Shown: piece after piece, positions 41,727 to 50,511 of the stretch
How the letters are laid out: every line of letters begins with the position of its first letter
How positions within the stretch are numbered: the first letter of the stretch is position 1
NCBI RefSeq assembly: GCF_018449725.1
Contig: NZ_JAAVVC010000017.1
Coordinates: forward strand, 1-64,000
Length of the DNA stretch: 64,000 nt
From: Pseudomonas sp. dw_612
GTDB lineage: Bacteria > Pseudomonadota > Gammaproteobacteria > Pseudomonadales > Pseudomonadaceae
Direction of reading: 5' to 3'
Made by a program: the position numbers and the translations under genes
Notes under the pieces: model-generated
Seen by the model: the letters and a program-made list of their open reading frames with translations, nothing else
What the model was told of the DNA's origin: nothing
The model's database searches: none

Positions 41727-41799
41727 CGCGCTAAATATTTGCGCGCTAAGTAGCTGCGAGATAAATGTAGCTCGCGAATATTTAGCGCGCAAGATAAAT
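41727..41799. promoter_or_regulatory. ohr promoter region with OhrR-operator-like motifs
   Basis: Inverted arms CGCGCTAAATATTTGCG (41727-41743) and CGCGAATATTTAGCGCG (41773-41789), with one mismatch between arms. Within them TTAGCGCGC occurs at 41782-41790 and in reverse at 41741-41749. The longer form TTTAGCGCGCAAGATAAAT (41781-41799) matches 42544-42562 upstream of ohrR (TTTAATGCGCCAGATAATT) at 15 of 19 bases. A common OhrR site is inferred. Confidence 0.55.
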
Positions 41800-42036
41800 T
41801 TTTGAAAAAGTTCGATGGCGGCGAGTGAGCAGGCGACTGACTGGTGGGGAGAGTGTTGAGTTAGAGCGGTTTGTTAGGGGGTGTCAGGGGGGGAATTATT
41901 TTTTGAAGGTGCCGCAAAAACCAATGTGGGAGCGGGCTTGCTCGCGAAAGCGGTGTGTCAGTCAACATCAATGCTGAATGTCATACCGCTTTCGCGAGCA
42001 AGCCCGCTCCCACAGGGGATGTGTGGTGGTTTGGGG
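41800..42036. other. Spacer between ohrR and the ohr operator
   Basis: Contains no gene; the right half is a REP doublet (41925-42014). Confidence 0.7.
41925..42014. repeat. REP doublet
   Basis: TGTGGGAGCGGGCTTGCTCG and its inverse; the stem is extended by GCGAAAGCGGT/ACCGCTTTCGC. Confidence 0.9.
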
Positions 42037-42498
42037 TTAGAGGCTGTCTTGCAAGTGACTACGCAGCTCTTGCAGATCATTTTGCAGCTTTTTCAACTGC
42101 TCGATCGTCTTCCCGCTGGCACCCAGGATGCACTGCGGAATATCCCGAGCCTTGTCCCGCAACGCGCGGCCCTGTTCGGTCAGCTCGACAATCACCACCC
42201 GTTCATCTTCACGGCTGCGGGTGCGGCTGAGCAGTCCTTCGACTTCCAGGCGTTTGAGCAATGGCGTCAATGAGCCCGGATCGGTCAGCAGACGAGTGCT
42301 GATTTCACCGACCGTCAAACCATCCTTTTCCCACAACACCATCATCGCCAGGTACTGCGGATAGGTCAGGCCCAGTGCTTGCAGCAAGGGTTTGTAGACC
42401 TTGGTCATCAGCAGCGAAGTGGAGTGCAGGGCGAAGCAGACCTGATTGTCCAGCAGCAGGTCGTCGCAGTTGTCCGGGGTGTTGCGTTCGGTGGTCAT
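42037..42498 (-). CDS. ohrR: MarR-family organic-peroxide sensor OhrR
   Basis: A 153-residue repressor. The peroxide-sensing cysteine is Cys21 in NQVCFALHS. A second cysteine in PQCILGAS marks the two-Cys type, where oxidation makes an intersubunit disulfide. The winged helix is LTVGEISTRLLTDPGSLTPLLKRLE...REDERVV. The start at 42498 has AAGG 7 bases upstream; an ATG at 42525 lacks a ribosome site. It probably represses ohr and itself. Confidence 0.92.
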   Translation of the reverse strand: MTTERNTPDNCDDLLLDNQVCFALHSTSLLMTKVYKPLLQALGLTYPQYLAMMVLWEKDGLTVGEISTRLLTDPGSLTPLLKRLEVEGLLSRTRSREDERVVIVELTEQGRALRDKARDIPQCILGASGKTIEQLKKLQNDLQELRSHLQDSL

Positions 42499-42543
42499 GT
42501 CAAAGCCTTGATCAGTGATCTTCATGAATCTAGCGGGCGAATC

Positions 42544-42562
42544 TTTAATGCGCCAGATAATT
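42544..42562. promoter_or_regulatory. OhrR-operator-like site upstream of ohrR
   Basis: TTTAATGCGCCAGATAATT, 46 bases before the ohrR start, resembles the motif in the ohr promoter. Autoregulation is inferred. Confidence 0.45.
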
Positions 42563-42566
42563 ATGG

Positions 42567-43523
42567 CTAGTACCCGGCCAGATTGCCTTGCAGGGCAAGA
42601 TCCCACGGGGCAATCGGGCTGAAACGGGTCTTCAGGTATTCCAGCAACAGGCGACTGCGGGAGCTGGCCTGTTGCTCCAGGCGCAGCGCGTAAATCCCGG
42701 AGGTTTCCGGTTTTGGCAGGCCGTTTTCGCAGAACAGCGGCAGCAGTTCGCCGCGCAGCAGGTATTCGCTGGCCAGCCACGTCGGCAAGTGCGCGATACC
42801 GAGCCCGGCCAGTGCGCCGCAGACCAGCGCTTCGGCATTGTTGGCACTCATGCGGATGCGCGCCGGGCGGTGCAGTTGCATGCGTCCGTCCTGTTCAAAG
42901 CGCCAGGCGAAGGGCGGGGCCAGGCCGTCCCAGTCGAGGCCATCGTGTTCGCTCAACTGCGACGGATCGGTCGGCACACCGCGGCGCTTCAAATAGTCGG
43001 GGCTGGCGCAAGCGATGCGCACCATGTTCGCCAGCGGCGTGGCCACCAGTCGGGTATCGGCCATTTGCCCGGCGCGCAACACCAGGTCGACTTTGCCCAG
43101 GTTCAAACCCTGCATGTCGACAAAACTGTCGATCAAGTGCAATTGCACGTCGAGGCCGGGATACAGCATCAGAAAGTCAGCAATGACCGGTGCCAGGTGT
43201 CGGCGGCCGAACGCCGCGGGCGCGTCCACCCGAATCAAGCCTTCGGGCGCACTGCTCAGGGACACCGCTTCAGCCCTGGCCAGTCGCAACTCGGCCACGA
43301 TCCGCCGTGCACGTTCGGCAAACGCCAAACCCGCTGGCGTCGCGCGCACCGCGTGGGTGCTGCGCAGGAATAACTGACTGCCGACTGCGCTTTCCAGGCT
43401 GTCGATACGCCGCGCCACCGCCGAAGGCGTCAGCGGATGACGCCGGGACGCGGCGGAAAAGCTTCCGGTTTCCAGCACATCAAGGAACAGTCCGAGTTGG
43501 TCGGTCAATTGATTGGGATTCAT
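42567..43523 (-). CDS. LysR-family transcriptional regulator
   Basis: A 318-residue regulator. The winged helix is at 1-65 (FLDVLETGSFSAASRRHPLTPSAVARRIDSLE) and the periplasmic-binding-like effector domain fills the rest (PAAFGRRHLAP, VDLVLRAGQMADTRLV). Effector unknown. It is divergent from the TSUP transporter gene, which it may control. Confidence 0.88.
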   Translation of the reverse strand: MNPNQLTDQLGLFLDVLETGSFSAASRRHPLTPSAVARRIDSLESAVGSQLFLRSTHAVRATPAGLAFAERARRIVAELRLARAEAVSLSSAPEGLIRVDAPAAFGRRHLAPVIADFLMLYPGLDVQLHLIDSFVDMQGLNLGKVDLVLRAGQMADTRLVATPLANMVRIACASPDYLKRRGVPTDPSQLSEHDGLDWDGLAPPFAWRFEQDGRMQLHRPARIRMSANNAEALVCGALAGLGIAHLPTWLASEYLLRGELLPLFCENGLPKPETSGIYALRLEQQASSRSRLLLEYLKTRFSPIAPWDLALQGNLAGY

Positions 43524-43633
43524 GGTTTCACCAGCGCCTGTGCGAAATCGGCACAGCCATTGTGCGTTGCTGTGCGTTTCCCTGCTAGGGCCGACTGCGT
43601 AGGATGAAACGTCTGACGAGAGGGAATTGGCCT

Positions 43634-44383
43634 GTGATTGAGTTTTTGTTGTACCTGATTTTTGGCGTGGCCTTGGGCACCCTGGGTGGTTTGTTCGGCA
43701 TCGGTGGTGGTCTGGTGGCGATTCCGTTGCTGGGCGTGCTCTGCGGCCTCGACCAGCAACTGGCCCAAGGCACTGCGCTGGTGATGGTGGTGCCCAACGT
43801 GATGCTGGCGCTGTGGCGCTACCACCAGCGCAACCGCATCGAATTGCGTCACGCTTTACCTTTGGCCTCGATGGGATTCTGTTTCGCCTGGATCGGTTCG
43901 ATCTGGGCGGTGGGCATTGACCCGCAAAGCCTGCGCATAGGTTTTGTCGTGTTCCTGGTGGCGCTGTCGACCTACAACCTGGCGCGGATGTTCACTGCCA
44001 GTGCGCCAGCGTCTTCGCACATGCATTACTCGTGGCCGTGGCTGGGCGTGTTGGGCACGGCGTCCGGTTCCATTGGCGGTTTTTTTGGCGTAGGCGGAGC
44101 GGTGGTGGCGACGCCGGTGTTGACCAGCCTGTTCGGCACCACCCAAGTGGTGGCCCAAGGCTTGTCTCTGGCCCTGGCGTTGCCGAGCACCGGGGTCACC
44201 TTGGTGACTTACGCGGTGCACCACGAGGTGAACTGGATGATCGGTTTGCCCTTGGCAGTGGGCGGTCTGATGAGTATCAGTTGGGGGGTGAAGATCGCCC
44301 ACGCCCTGTCGGAGCGCCTGTTGCGCGGGCTGTTCTGTGGCTACCTGGTGTTCTGTGCCGTGATTCTTGCCTCTAAAGTTTGA
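43634..44383 (+). CDS. TSUP-family transporter (TauE/SafE-like)
   Basis: A 249-residue membrane protein with about eight helices in two halves. Each half has the family glycine motif: GGLFGIGGGLVAIPLL and GGFFGVGGAVVATPVL. Members export or import sulfite, sulfoacetate or other small organic anions; the substrate is unknown here. The start chosen is GTG at 43634 (MIEFLLYLIFG), with AGGGAATT upstream; an ATG at 43604 would add ten polar residues. Its end overlaps the next, convergent gene by 11 bases. Confidence 0.85.
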   Translation: MIEFLLYLIFGVALGTLGGLFGIGGGLVAIPLLGVLCGLDQQLAQGTALVMVVPNVMLALWRYHQRNRIELRHALPLASMGFCFAWIGSIWAVGIDPQSLRIGFVVFLVALSTYNLARMFTASAPASSHMHYSWPWLGVLGTASGSIGGFFGVGGAVVATPVLTSLFGTTQVVAQGLSLALALPSTGVTLVTYAVHHEVNWMIGLPLAVGGLMSISWGVKIAHALSERLLRGLFCGYLVFCAVILASKV

Positions 44384-45227
44384 AGCCTTCGACGATGTGC
44401 TCGGCCAGGCATTCGGTGATCGGCGACGGATTGTGCAGGTTGCGTACGAGCATGATGCAGGCTTCGGGCAGCAGCGGCAGGTCTTCGGCGGCGCCGAGGA
44501 TGCGAAGGTCCGGGGTGATCAGGCTTTCCAATTGTGCGGTCACCGCCAGGCCGGCGCTGACCACCGCCATCAACGCTGACAAGCTCGAACTGTTGTAGGC
44601 GATACGGTAATCACGACCCATCGCGTCGAGGGCATTGCACGCCCACAACCGGCAGAAACAATCACTGTTGAACATCGCCAGGGGCAACGGCGTCTGCTCG
44701 TGGGCGCTGAAACATTGCGCCTCGGCCCAGACGAAACGCTCTTTGCGCAGCAACTGGCCAATCTCGGTGCCCGGTTCGCGGGTGACGATCGACAGGTCCA
44801 GGTCCTGGCGCTGCAACAACTGCTTGGTCGATTCGCAGTGCACTTCAATCTGGATCAACGGATAGAACTTGGCGAAGCGCGACAGGATCCCCGGCAGAAA
44901 CCGCATCACGTAATCATCCGGCGTGCCGATGCGCACCGTGCCGACCATGTGCGGCTCGCGCAGGGTGTTGAATACTTCGCTGTGGAGCTTGAGGATGCGC
45001 CGCGCATAGCCGAGCAGCACCTGGCCTTCGGCGGTCAGCTTGACCTGGCGTCCGTCGCGTTCAAACAGCTGGCGCTGCAACACGTCTTCTTCCAGGCGTT
45101 TCATCTGCATGCTCACCGCAGACTGCGTGCGGTTGACCATTTCGCCGGCACGGGTGAAGCCGCCCAGGTCGGCGATGGCGACAAAGGTGCGCAGTACATC
45201 GGTATCGATACTGGGGAACGCCGACAT
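44373..45227 (-). CDS. LysR-family transcriptional regulator
   Basis: A 284-residue regulator. The HTH is DLGGFTRAGEMVNRTQSAVSMQMKRLEEDV; the effector domain begins VRIGTPDDYVMRFLPGILSRF. It is of the group often called LrhA-like in pseudomonads. The target is probably the divergent DUF1127 gene or distant loci. Confidence 0.87.
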   Translation of the reverse strand: MSAFPSIDTDVLRTFVAIADLGGFTRAGEMVNRTQSAVSMQMKRLEEDVLQRQLFERDGRQVKLTAEGQVLLGYARRILKLHSEVFNTLREPHMVGTVRIGTPDDYVMRFLPGILSRFAKFYPLIQIEVHCESTKQLLQRQDLDLSIVTREPGTEIGQLLRKERFVWAEAQCFSAHEQTPLPLAMFNSDCFCRLWACNALDAMGRDYRIAYNSSSLSALMAVVSAGLAVTAQLESLITPDLRILGAAEDLPLLPEACIMLVRNLHNPSPITECLAEHIVEGFKL

Positions 45228-45320
45228 TCATCAATCTCCGAGATGTATACCATCAGAAACATTCGTTGGATTGATCTTAGCTCCAGCGCGAGACTTGAGC
45301 CATCCCTAAAGGAGGGCAAC

Positions 45321-45539
45321 ATGATGAAAGGTCAACACGAGCATGTAACGTCAGAAAAATTCTCAATCCATGCGGTTTCGGATCTGCTGCACAAGTTTAG
45401 TCGCTGGTACGATCTTCACCGCGAACGCGAGCTGCTGGCGAGTCTGAGCGATGAAGCGCTGAAGGACATCGGTGTGAGCCGTGCGGATGTCGAGCACGAA
45501 TCGATCCGGCCATTCTGGGACGACCCGATGCATAAATGA
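45321..45539 (+). CDS. DUF1127 domain protein
   Basis: A 72-residue protein ending in the DUF1127 motif: RWYDLHRERELLASLSDEALKDIGVSRADVEHES. Small proteins with this motif are linked to RNA or phosphate/carbon regulation in alpha-proteobacteria; the role here is unknown. AAGGAGGGCAAC precedes two consecutive ATGs. It is divergent from the LysR gene at 44373. Confidence 0.85.
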   Translation: MMKGQHEHVTSEKFSIHAVSDLLHKFSRWYDLHRERELLASLSDEALKDIGVSRADVEHESIRPFWDDPMHK

Positions 45540-45603
45540 TGAGTCCATTGCTACACAAACCCCTCTCTGGTGAGGTAGGTTGCGAGCAGACAAGGAGATG
45601 CTC

Positions 45604-46833
45604 ATGCCCGCAACGCTGTCCTTTTCCAATAAACAGGCTTGACGTCTGGCACTGGCTGCCCAAGGGTTCAACGGGCGCCAGCCGCCAGCGGCGATCAAAC
45701 CGGTTCAACTCAATCGGCTGATCGAACGCCTGGGCATTTTGCAGATCGACTCAGTCAATGCATTAGTGCGTTCGCACTACCTTCCGTTGTTTTCCCGTCT
45801 TGGTAATTATTCGTCCGACTTGCTCGACCAGGCAGCCTGGAGTCAAGGCCGGCGACGCACATTATTCGAATATTGGGGCCATGAAGCGTCGCTGTTGCCG
45901 TTATCCATGTACCCGTTGATGCGCTGGCGCATGCAGCGTGCGACCCGTGGCGAAGACATCTATCAGCAATTGGCGCTGTTTGGCCGTGAACAGCAGGACA
46001 CAATTCGCCGGGTGCTGGCTTCGGTTCAGGAACTGGGGGCGCTGGGCGCAGGCAGTTTATCGACCCGTCAAGAACGGGCCGGCCCGTGGTGGGACTGGAG
46101 CGCTGAAAAGCATGCACTGGAATGGTTGTTTGCCGCCGGCGAAGTGACCGTCGCCGGCCGGCGCGGCTTCGAGCGACTTTACGATTTGCCGGAGCGAGTG
46201 ATTCCCTCGGCCATTCTGCACCAGCCCTTGCTCACGGAAGCCGAAGCCCAGCGCGGTTTGTTGCTGCATGCCGCGAATGCCTTGGGCGTGGCGACGGAAA
46301 AGGACCTGCGGGACTATTTTCGTTTGAACCCCGGTGATGCCCGCCCGCGTTTGTCCGAATTGGTCGAGGCTGGTGAATTGCTGACTTGCGAAGTCGAAGG
46401 CTGGCGCCAACCGGCCTATTGCCTGCCCGAGCCCAAGGTGCCGCGCAAGGTCGAGGCCAGTGCCTTGCTGTCGCCGTTCGATTCGCTGATCTGGGAACGC
46501 AGCCGTACTGAGCGCTTGTTCGATTTCCGTTATCGGCTGGAGATTTACACGCCGCAGGGCAAACGGGTCTACGGCTATTACGTGTTGCCGTTTTTGCACA
46601 ACCAACGGATTGCCGCGCGAGTGGATTTGCGGGCCGAACGGGCGTTGGGTCGCTTGGCGGTGCACGCGGTGCATGAGGAAGAGCCGGGGCTGGACGAGGC
46701 GGGGATGCTGGCATTGGCGGTGAATTTGCGGCAGATGGCGGATTGGCTGGGGTTGGAGCGGGTGCAGTTGAATTGTCAGCGGGTGAGTGCGGATAGGTTG
46801 CGGGTGGCATTTGCTCAGTTGGGTGGTGTCTGA
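45604..46833 (+). pseudogene. YcaQ-like winged-helix DNA glycosylase family gene with premature stop
   Basis: Starts ATG at 45604, with AAGGAG 6 bases before, and encodes MPATLSFSNKQA, then a TGA at 45640-45642. The frame resumes with RLALAAQGF and runs on to 46833 (about 397 further residues). Family members have Arg-Arg/Arg-Leu in this position (ARRLALAAQGF-type), so CGA to TGA explains the stop. The remaining sequence (LQIDSVNALVRSHY, LFEYWGHEASLLP, SPFDSLIWERSRTERLFDF) is intact. YcaQ/AlkX relatives excise DNA interstrand crosslinks. Restart at TTG 45739 would lose the first helices. Confidence 0.82.
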
Positions 46834-46840
46834 GCGGACG

Positions 46841-46909
46841 CCTTCGCGAGCAAGCCCGCTCCCACAGGGGAACGCATTCCAAATGTGGGAGCGGGCTTGC
46901 TCGCGAAGG
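46841..46909. repeat. REP doublet
   Basis: CCTTCGCGAGCAAGCCCGC and its inverse, with only about 17 bases between the arms. It lies between convergent genes. Confidence 0.9.
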
Positions 46910-46921
46910 GCGCGACGCGAT

Positions 46922-48268
46922 TTAACGCCGTACTTGCTTCAACGTCTCAGCAATCAAAAACGCCAATTCCAGCGACTGATCGGCATTCATCCGCGGATCG
47001 CAATGGGTGTGATATCGGTCCGACAACCCATCCTCGGTAATCGGCCGCGCGCCGCCAATGCACTCGGTGACGTTCTGCCCGGTCATTTCGATGTGGATAC
47101 CGCCGGCATAAGTGCCTTCCGCTTCGTGCACCTGGAAGAACTGTTTCACCTCGCCGAGGATCTGCGCGAAGTCGCGGGTCTTGTAGCCGCTGCTGGCCTT
47201 GATGGTGTTGCCGTGCATCGGGTCGGAGCTCCACAGCACTTTCTTGCCTTCGCGTTCGACCGCGCGGATCAACTGCGGCAGGTGATCGCCGACCTTGTTC
47301 GCGCCCATCCGCGCGATCAGGTTCAAGCGGCCCGGATCGTTGTCCGGGTTGAGCACGTCAATCAGGCGAATCAGGTCTTCCGGGTTCATGCTCGGGCCGA
47401 CTTTCACGCCGATCGGGTTGTTCACCCCACGCAGGAACTCAACGTGTGCGCCGTCGAGCTGACGGGTGCGGTCGCCGATCCAGAGCATGTGGGCCGAGCA
47501 GTCGTAGTAATCGTTGGTCAGGCTGTCGCGGCGCACGAACGCTTCTTCGTAGTTCAGCAGCAACGCTTCGTGGGCGGTGAAGAAGCTGGTTTCGCGCAGT
47601 TGCGGCGAGCTGTCCATGCCGCAGGCGCGCATGAACGCCAGGGTTTCATCGATGCGATCAGCCAGGTGGCTGTACTTCTCGGCCAGGGCCGAGTTGGCGA
47701 TGAAGTCCAGGTTCCACTTGTGCACTTGATGCAGGTCGGCAAAACCGCCCTGGGCGAAGGCGCGCAGCAGGTTCAGGGTGGCGGTGGACTGGTGATAGGA
47801 CTGCAGCAGGCGTTCCGGATCCGGCACGCGGCTTTTTTCGTCGAAACCGATACCGTTGACGATGTCGCCACGGTAGGCCGGCAGCGTTACGCCGTCGATG
47901 GTTTCGTCGTTGGCCGAACGCGGTTTGGCAAACTGGCCGGCCATGCGTCCGACCTTGACCACCGGGCAACCGGCGGCGAAGGTCATGACAATCGCCATTT
48001 GCAGCAGCACTTTAAAGGTGTCGCGGATTTTCGCGGCGGAGAACTCGGCGAAGCTTTCGGCGCAGTCGCCGCCCTGCAGCAGAAACGCGCGACCCTGGGT
48101 CACTTCGGCAAACTGACGGCGCAATTCCCGGGCTTCACCGGCAAACACCAGCGGCGGATAGCTGGCCAGGGTTTGCTCGACGTGCTGCAAATGCGCAGCG
48201 TCGGGGTAGCGGGGTTGTTGCTGGATCGGCAAGGCACGCCAGCTGTCAGGGCTCCAGGGTTGGCTCAT
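46922..48268 (-). CDS. 3-deoxy-7-phosphoheptulonate synthase, class II
   Basis: A 448-residue class II (plant/AroA-II type) DAHP synthase. Recognisable: LLQGGDCAESFAEF, KVGRMAGQFAKPRS, WIGDRTRQLDGAHVEF, GVKVGPSM, RMGANKV, WSSDPMHGNT and GGIHIEMTGQNVTECIGG. It catalyses the same first shikimate step as the unrelated class I enzyme at 31663. The start at 48268 is preceded by a GTG (48271). No phenazine genes are nearby, so primary metabolism is more likely. Confidence 0.95.
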   Translation of the reverse strand: MSQPWSPDSWRALPIQQQPRYPDAAHLQHVEQTLASYPPLVFAGEARELRRQFAEVTQGRAFLLQGGDCAESFAEFSAAKIRDTFKVLLQMAIVMTFAAGCPVVKVGRMAGQFAKPRSANDETIDGVTLPAYRGDIVNGIGFDEKSRVPDPERLLQSYHQSTATLNLLRAFAQGGFADLHQVHKWNLDFIANSALAEKYSHLADRIDETLAFMRACGMDSSPQLRETSFFTAHEALLLNYEEAFVRRDSLTNDYYDCSAHMLWIGDRTRQLDGAHVEFLRGVNNPIGVKVGPSMNPEDLIRLIDVLNPDNDPGRLNLIARMGANKVGDHLPQLIRAVEREGKKVLWSSDPMHGNTIKASSGYKTRDFAQILGEVKQFFQVHEAEGTYAGGIHIEMTGQNVTECIGGARPITEDGLSDRYHTHCDPRMNADQSLELAFLIAETLKQVRR

Positions 48269-48414
48269 CACGGTCTCTAGTGTTTACGCACGGGCGCTTA
48301 TGTTATCAGCAATTAGTGCGTGACCTGTTCCCGTCGCTTCGCGGACAATCGCGCCTTTGCCGCTTCATGTTGCGGTGTATTGGTTGCCGGGCCCGGTGAC
48401 GATCTGGAGACGAA

Positions 48415-49170
48415 ATGACTGAGGAGCGCGTCGAGCATCTGCTCGCCGAGGTACAGGATGAGTTCGGCGTGATTCGCGTGCTGGAAGTGGCCGATTACCG
48501 CTTTCTCGAATTTGGCGATGCCATCGAGCAAAGCTGCGTGTTCACCGCCGACCCGAGCTGGCTGGAGTACGACTACACCCGCGCCATGCTGATCGGTGCG
48601 TTGTGCCATGAACAGCCGGAAAGCGCGCTGTTCCTCGGCCTCGGTGCCGGCACGTTGACCCAGGCTTGCCTCAAGTTCCTGCCGCTGGAAGACGTCGAAG
48701 CCATCGAACTGCGCCCGGACGTACCGCGCCTGGCCATCGAATACCTCGGGCTGGATGACGATCCCCGACTGTACATCCGCGTTGGCGATGCATTGGAGTT
48801 GCTGGAGACGGCAGAGCCGGCGGACCTGATTTTCGTCGACCTCTATACCGACGTCGGCCCGGGCGTCGGGCATCTGGCCTGGAGTTTTCTTGAAAACTGT
48901 CAGAAACGTCTGAATCCGGGTGGCTGGCTGGTGATCAATCAGTGGGCCACCGACGACGGTAAACCGCTGGGGGCGGCGTTGTTTCGCGGGCTCTATCATC
49001 GGCATTACTGGGAACTTCCGGTGAAGGAGGGCAACGTGATTTTGATCGTGCCGTCGGAGCTGGATCAGGAACTGGACATGGAAGGCCTGGTCGCCCGGGC
49101 CGAAGGGCTGGCGCCGCGGTTGGGGTATTCGTTGTTGTCGTTGATCAAGGCGATTCGGCCGGCGACATAA
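48415..49170 (+). CDS. Spermidine synthase-like methyltransferase-fold protein
   Basis: A 251-residue protein with the spermidine-synthase fold. SAM/dcSAM-binding motif I is ALFLGLGAGTLTQACL, motif II includes DVEAIELRPDV, then DLIFVDLYTDVGPG. The usual catalytic Asp-rich loop GGGDG of SpeE is not exact, so aminopropyl transfer is not assured. It is divergent from the class II DAHP synthase gene. Confidence 0.8.
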   Translation: MTEERVEHLLAEVQDEFGVIRVLEVADYRFLEFGDAIEQSCVFTADPSWLEYDYTRAMLIGALCHEQPESALFLGLGAGTLTQACLKFLPLEDVEAIELRPDVPRLAIEYLGLDDDPRLYIRVGDALELLETAEPADLIFVDLYTDVGPGVGHLAWSFLENCQKRLNPGGWLVINQWATDDGKPLGAALFRGLYHRHYWELPVKEGNVILIVPSELDQELDMEGLVARAEGLAPRLGYSLLSLIKAIRPAT

Positions 49171-49190
49171 GTTGTTGCCTGTCAGGGCCT

Positions 49191-49274
49191 CATCGCGAGC
49201 AAGCTCGCTCCCACAGGGATATGTGTTTTCACAGAGGAATGCATTTCAATGTGGGAGCGAGCTTGCTCGCGATG
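49191..49274. repeat. REP doublet (TGTGGGAGCGAGCTTGCTCG family)
   Basis: CATCGCGAGCAAGCTCGC and its inverse, between convergent genes. Confidence 0.9.
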
Positions 49275-49298
49275 GCTTTCTAACTGCCGATACATCTC

Positions 49299-50090
49299 TC
49301 AAACCCCTTTGAAAACCCCGGGCCGCTTCTCGATCATCGACCGCACACCTTCCTTGGCATCCTCACTGTTCAACAACTTCTTCACCATCGCCGGCAACCC
49401 CTGCGCCGCCGCGGTTTCCCCTTCATAACGCGCCTGTCGCGCCGACATCAACGTCGCCTGAACCCCTAACGGCGCCTGCCGGGCAATGCGCTCCGCCAGT
49501 TCAATCGCCCGGGGCAGTAAATCCTCACTGGCCATGACTTCCTGTACCAATCCCAGGCGCAGCGCGTCATGGGCATCGAATTCGTCGCCGGTCAGCAGCC
49601 AGCGCATGGCGTTGCCCCAACCGGCGACCTGATGCAGACGCAACGTGGCGCCGCCGAATGGGAAGATTCCGCGCTGCACTTCCTTCTGGGCGAAACGGGT
49701 GTTGCTGGCGCAGAGGTTGATGTCGGCGGCCAACATCAGCTCGATGCCGATGGTCAGGCAGTAACCTTGCGCCGCAACAATCACCGGTTTGCTGACCCTT
49801 GGCCCGGCGAACACGCCCCACGGATCACAGCCGCCGGGCGGTACCTGCCAGCCTTCGGCGAGGGCGGCACTGGCATTGATCAGATCGAGCCCGGCGGTGA
49901 AGTGCTCGCCATGGCCGAACACCACCGCCACCCGCGCCTCGCTGTCGGCCTCGAACTCGCCATAGGCCAGGCTCAGTTCGTTGAGCAGATCCAGGTCGAA
50001 GGCGTTGCGCTTGGCGACCCGGTCCAGGCCAAGTAACAGGACATGACCACGCTGCTCACGGCTGACACGACTGGAAACGGTCTGATTCAT
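49299..50090 (-). CDS. Enoyl-CoA hydratase/isomerase (crotonase) family protein
   Basis: A 263-residue crotonase. The oxyanion-hole regions are GEHFTAGLDL and QGYCLTIGIELMLAADI. One catalytic Glu expected for hydratases is not obvious (IFPFGGATLRL region), so isomerase or another crotonase activity is possible. The start at 50090 has GAGGAAATG upstream. Cytoplasmic, fatty-acid-type metabolism. Confidence 0.87.
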   Translation of the reverse strand: MNQTVSSRVSREQRGHVLLLGLDRVAKRNAFDLDLLNELSLAYGEFEADSEARVAVVFGHGEHFTAGLDLINASAALAEGWQVPPGGCDPWGVFAGPRVSKPVIVAAQGYCLTIGIELMLAADINLCASNTRFAQKEVQRGIFPFGGATLRLHQVAGWGNAMRWLLTGDEFDAHDALRLGLVQEVMASEDLLPRAIELAERIARQAPLGVQATLMSARQARYEGETAAAQGLPAMVKKLLNSEDAKEGVRSMIEKRPGVFKGV

Positions 50091-50286
50091 GGGGCATTTC
50101 CTCGGGCGGGAAGGAGAGGTCAGACCGAAGGTCTGCGTCACAAGGGTGAACCGTTTTAGCGCCATCACCAGCAGGGCCGGGCCTTTGAAAAATAGACCGT
50201 TGCACGATTATCCGCAAAGCCTGTGACACAACGGTATATACGTCAGTTTTCCGACAAATAATGCTCCCTTTTTGGGCGAATTCCGG

Positions 50287-50511
50287 TATAGTGCGCGCCG
50301 GCCTTTAACCGGGCCGCGTTTAGGTAGCGCAATTCCCCGAAGTCAGCTTCGGCTGCACGTCCGCACAGCGGACTCTCCCTTGACGAATCTTTTTCATTCA
50401 TTCGTTTTCGCAAATCCCCGCCGACAAAGCAGCCAGGGCGACTCTTGAGTCTTACACGGCATGCGCAGCTTTGGAGCATGGGTCTTTGCGGATGCACTTA
50501 GAGGCAGACCC
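50287..50511 (+). promoter_or_regulatory. Promoter -10 and structured 5' leader of the DEAD-box helicase gene
   Basis: A -10 box TATAGT (50287-50292, with CCGG before it) implies a leader of about 213 bases. The leader contains hairpins CCGGCC...GGCC (about 50298-50316), CCGAAGTCAGCTTCGG (50337-50352) and GTCCGCACAGCGGAC (50358-50372). Long leaders on csdA/deaD genes are known to mediate autoregulation and cold control. Confidence 0.5.

Noticed and set aside
45640..45642. TGA as a possible selenocysteine codon
   Set aside because: YcaQ-like proteins have Arg here, no SECIS-like hairpin is seen just after the codon, and no Sec machinery is visible in the window.
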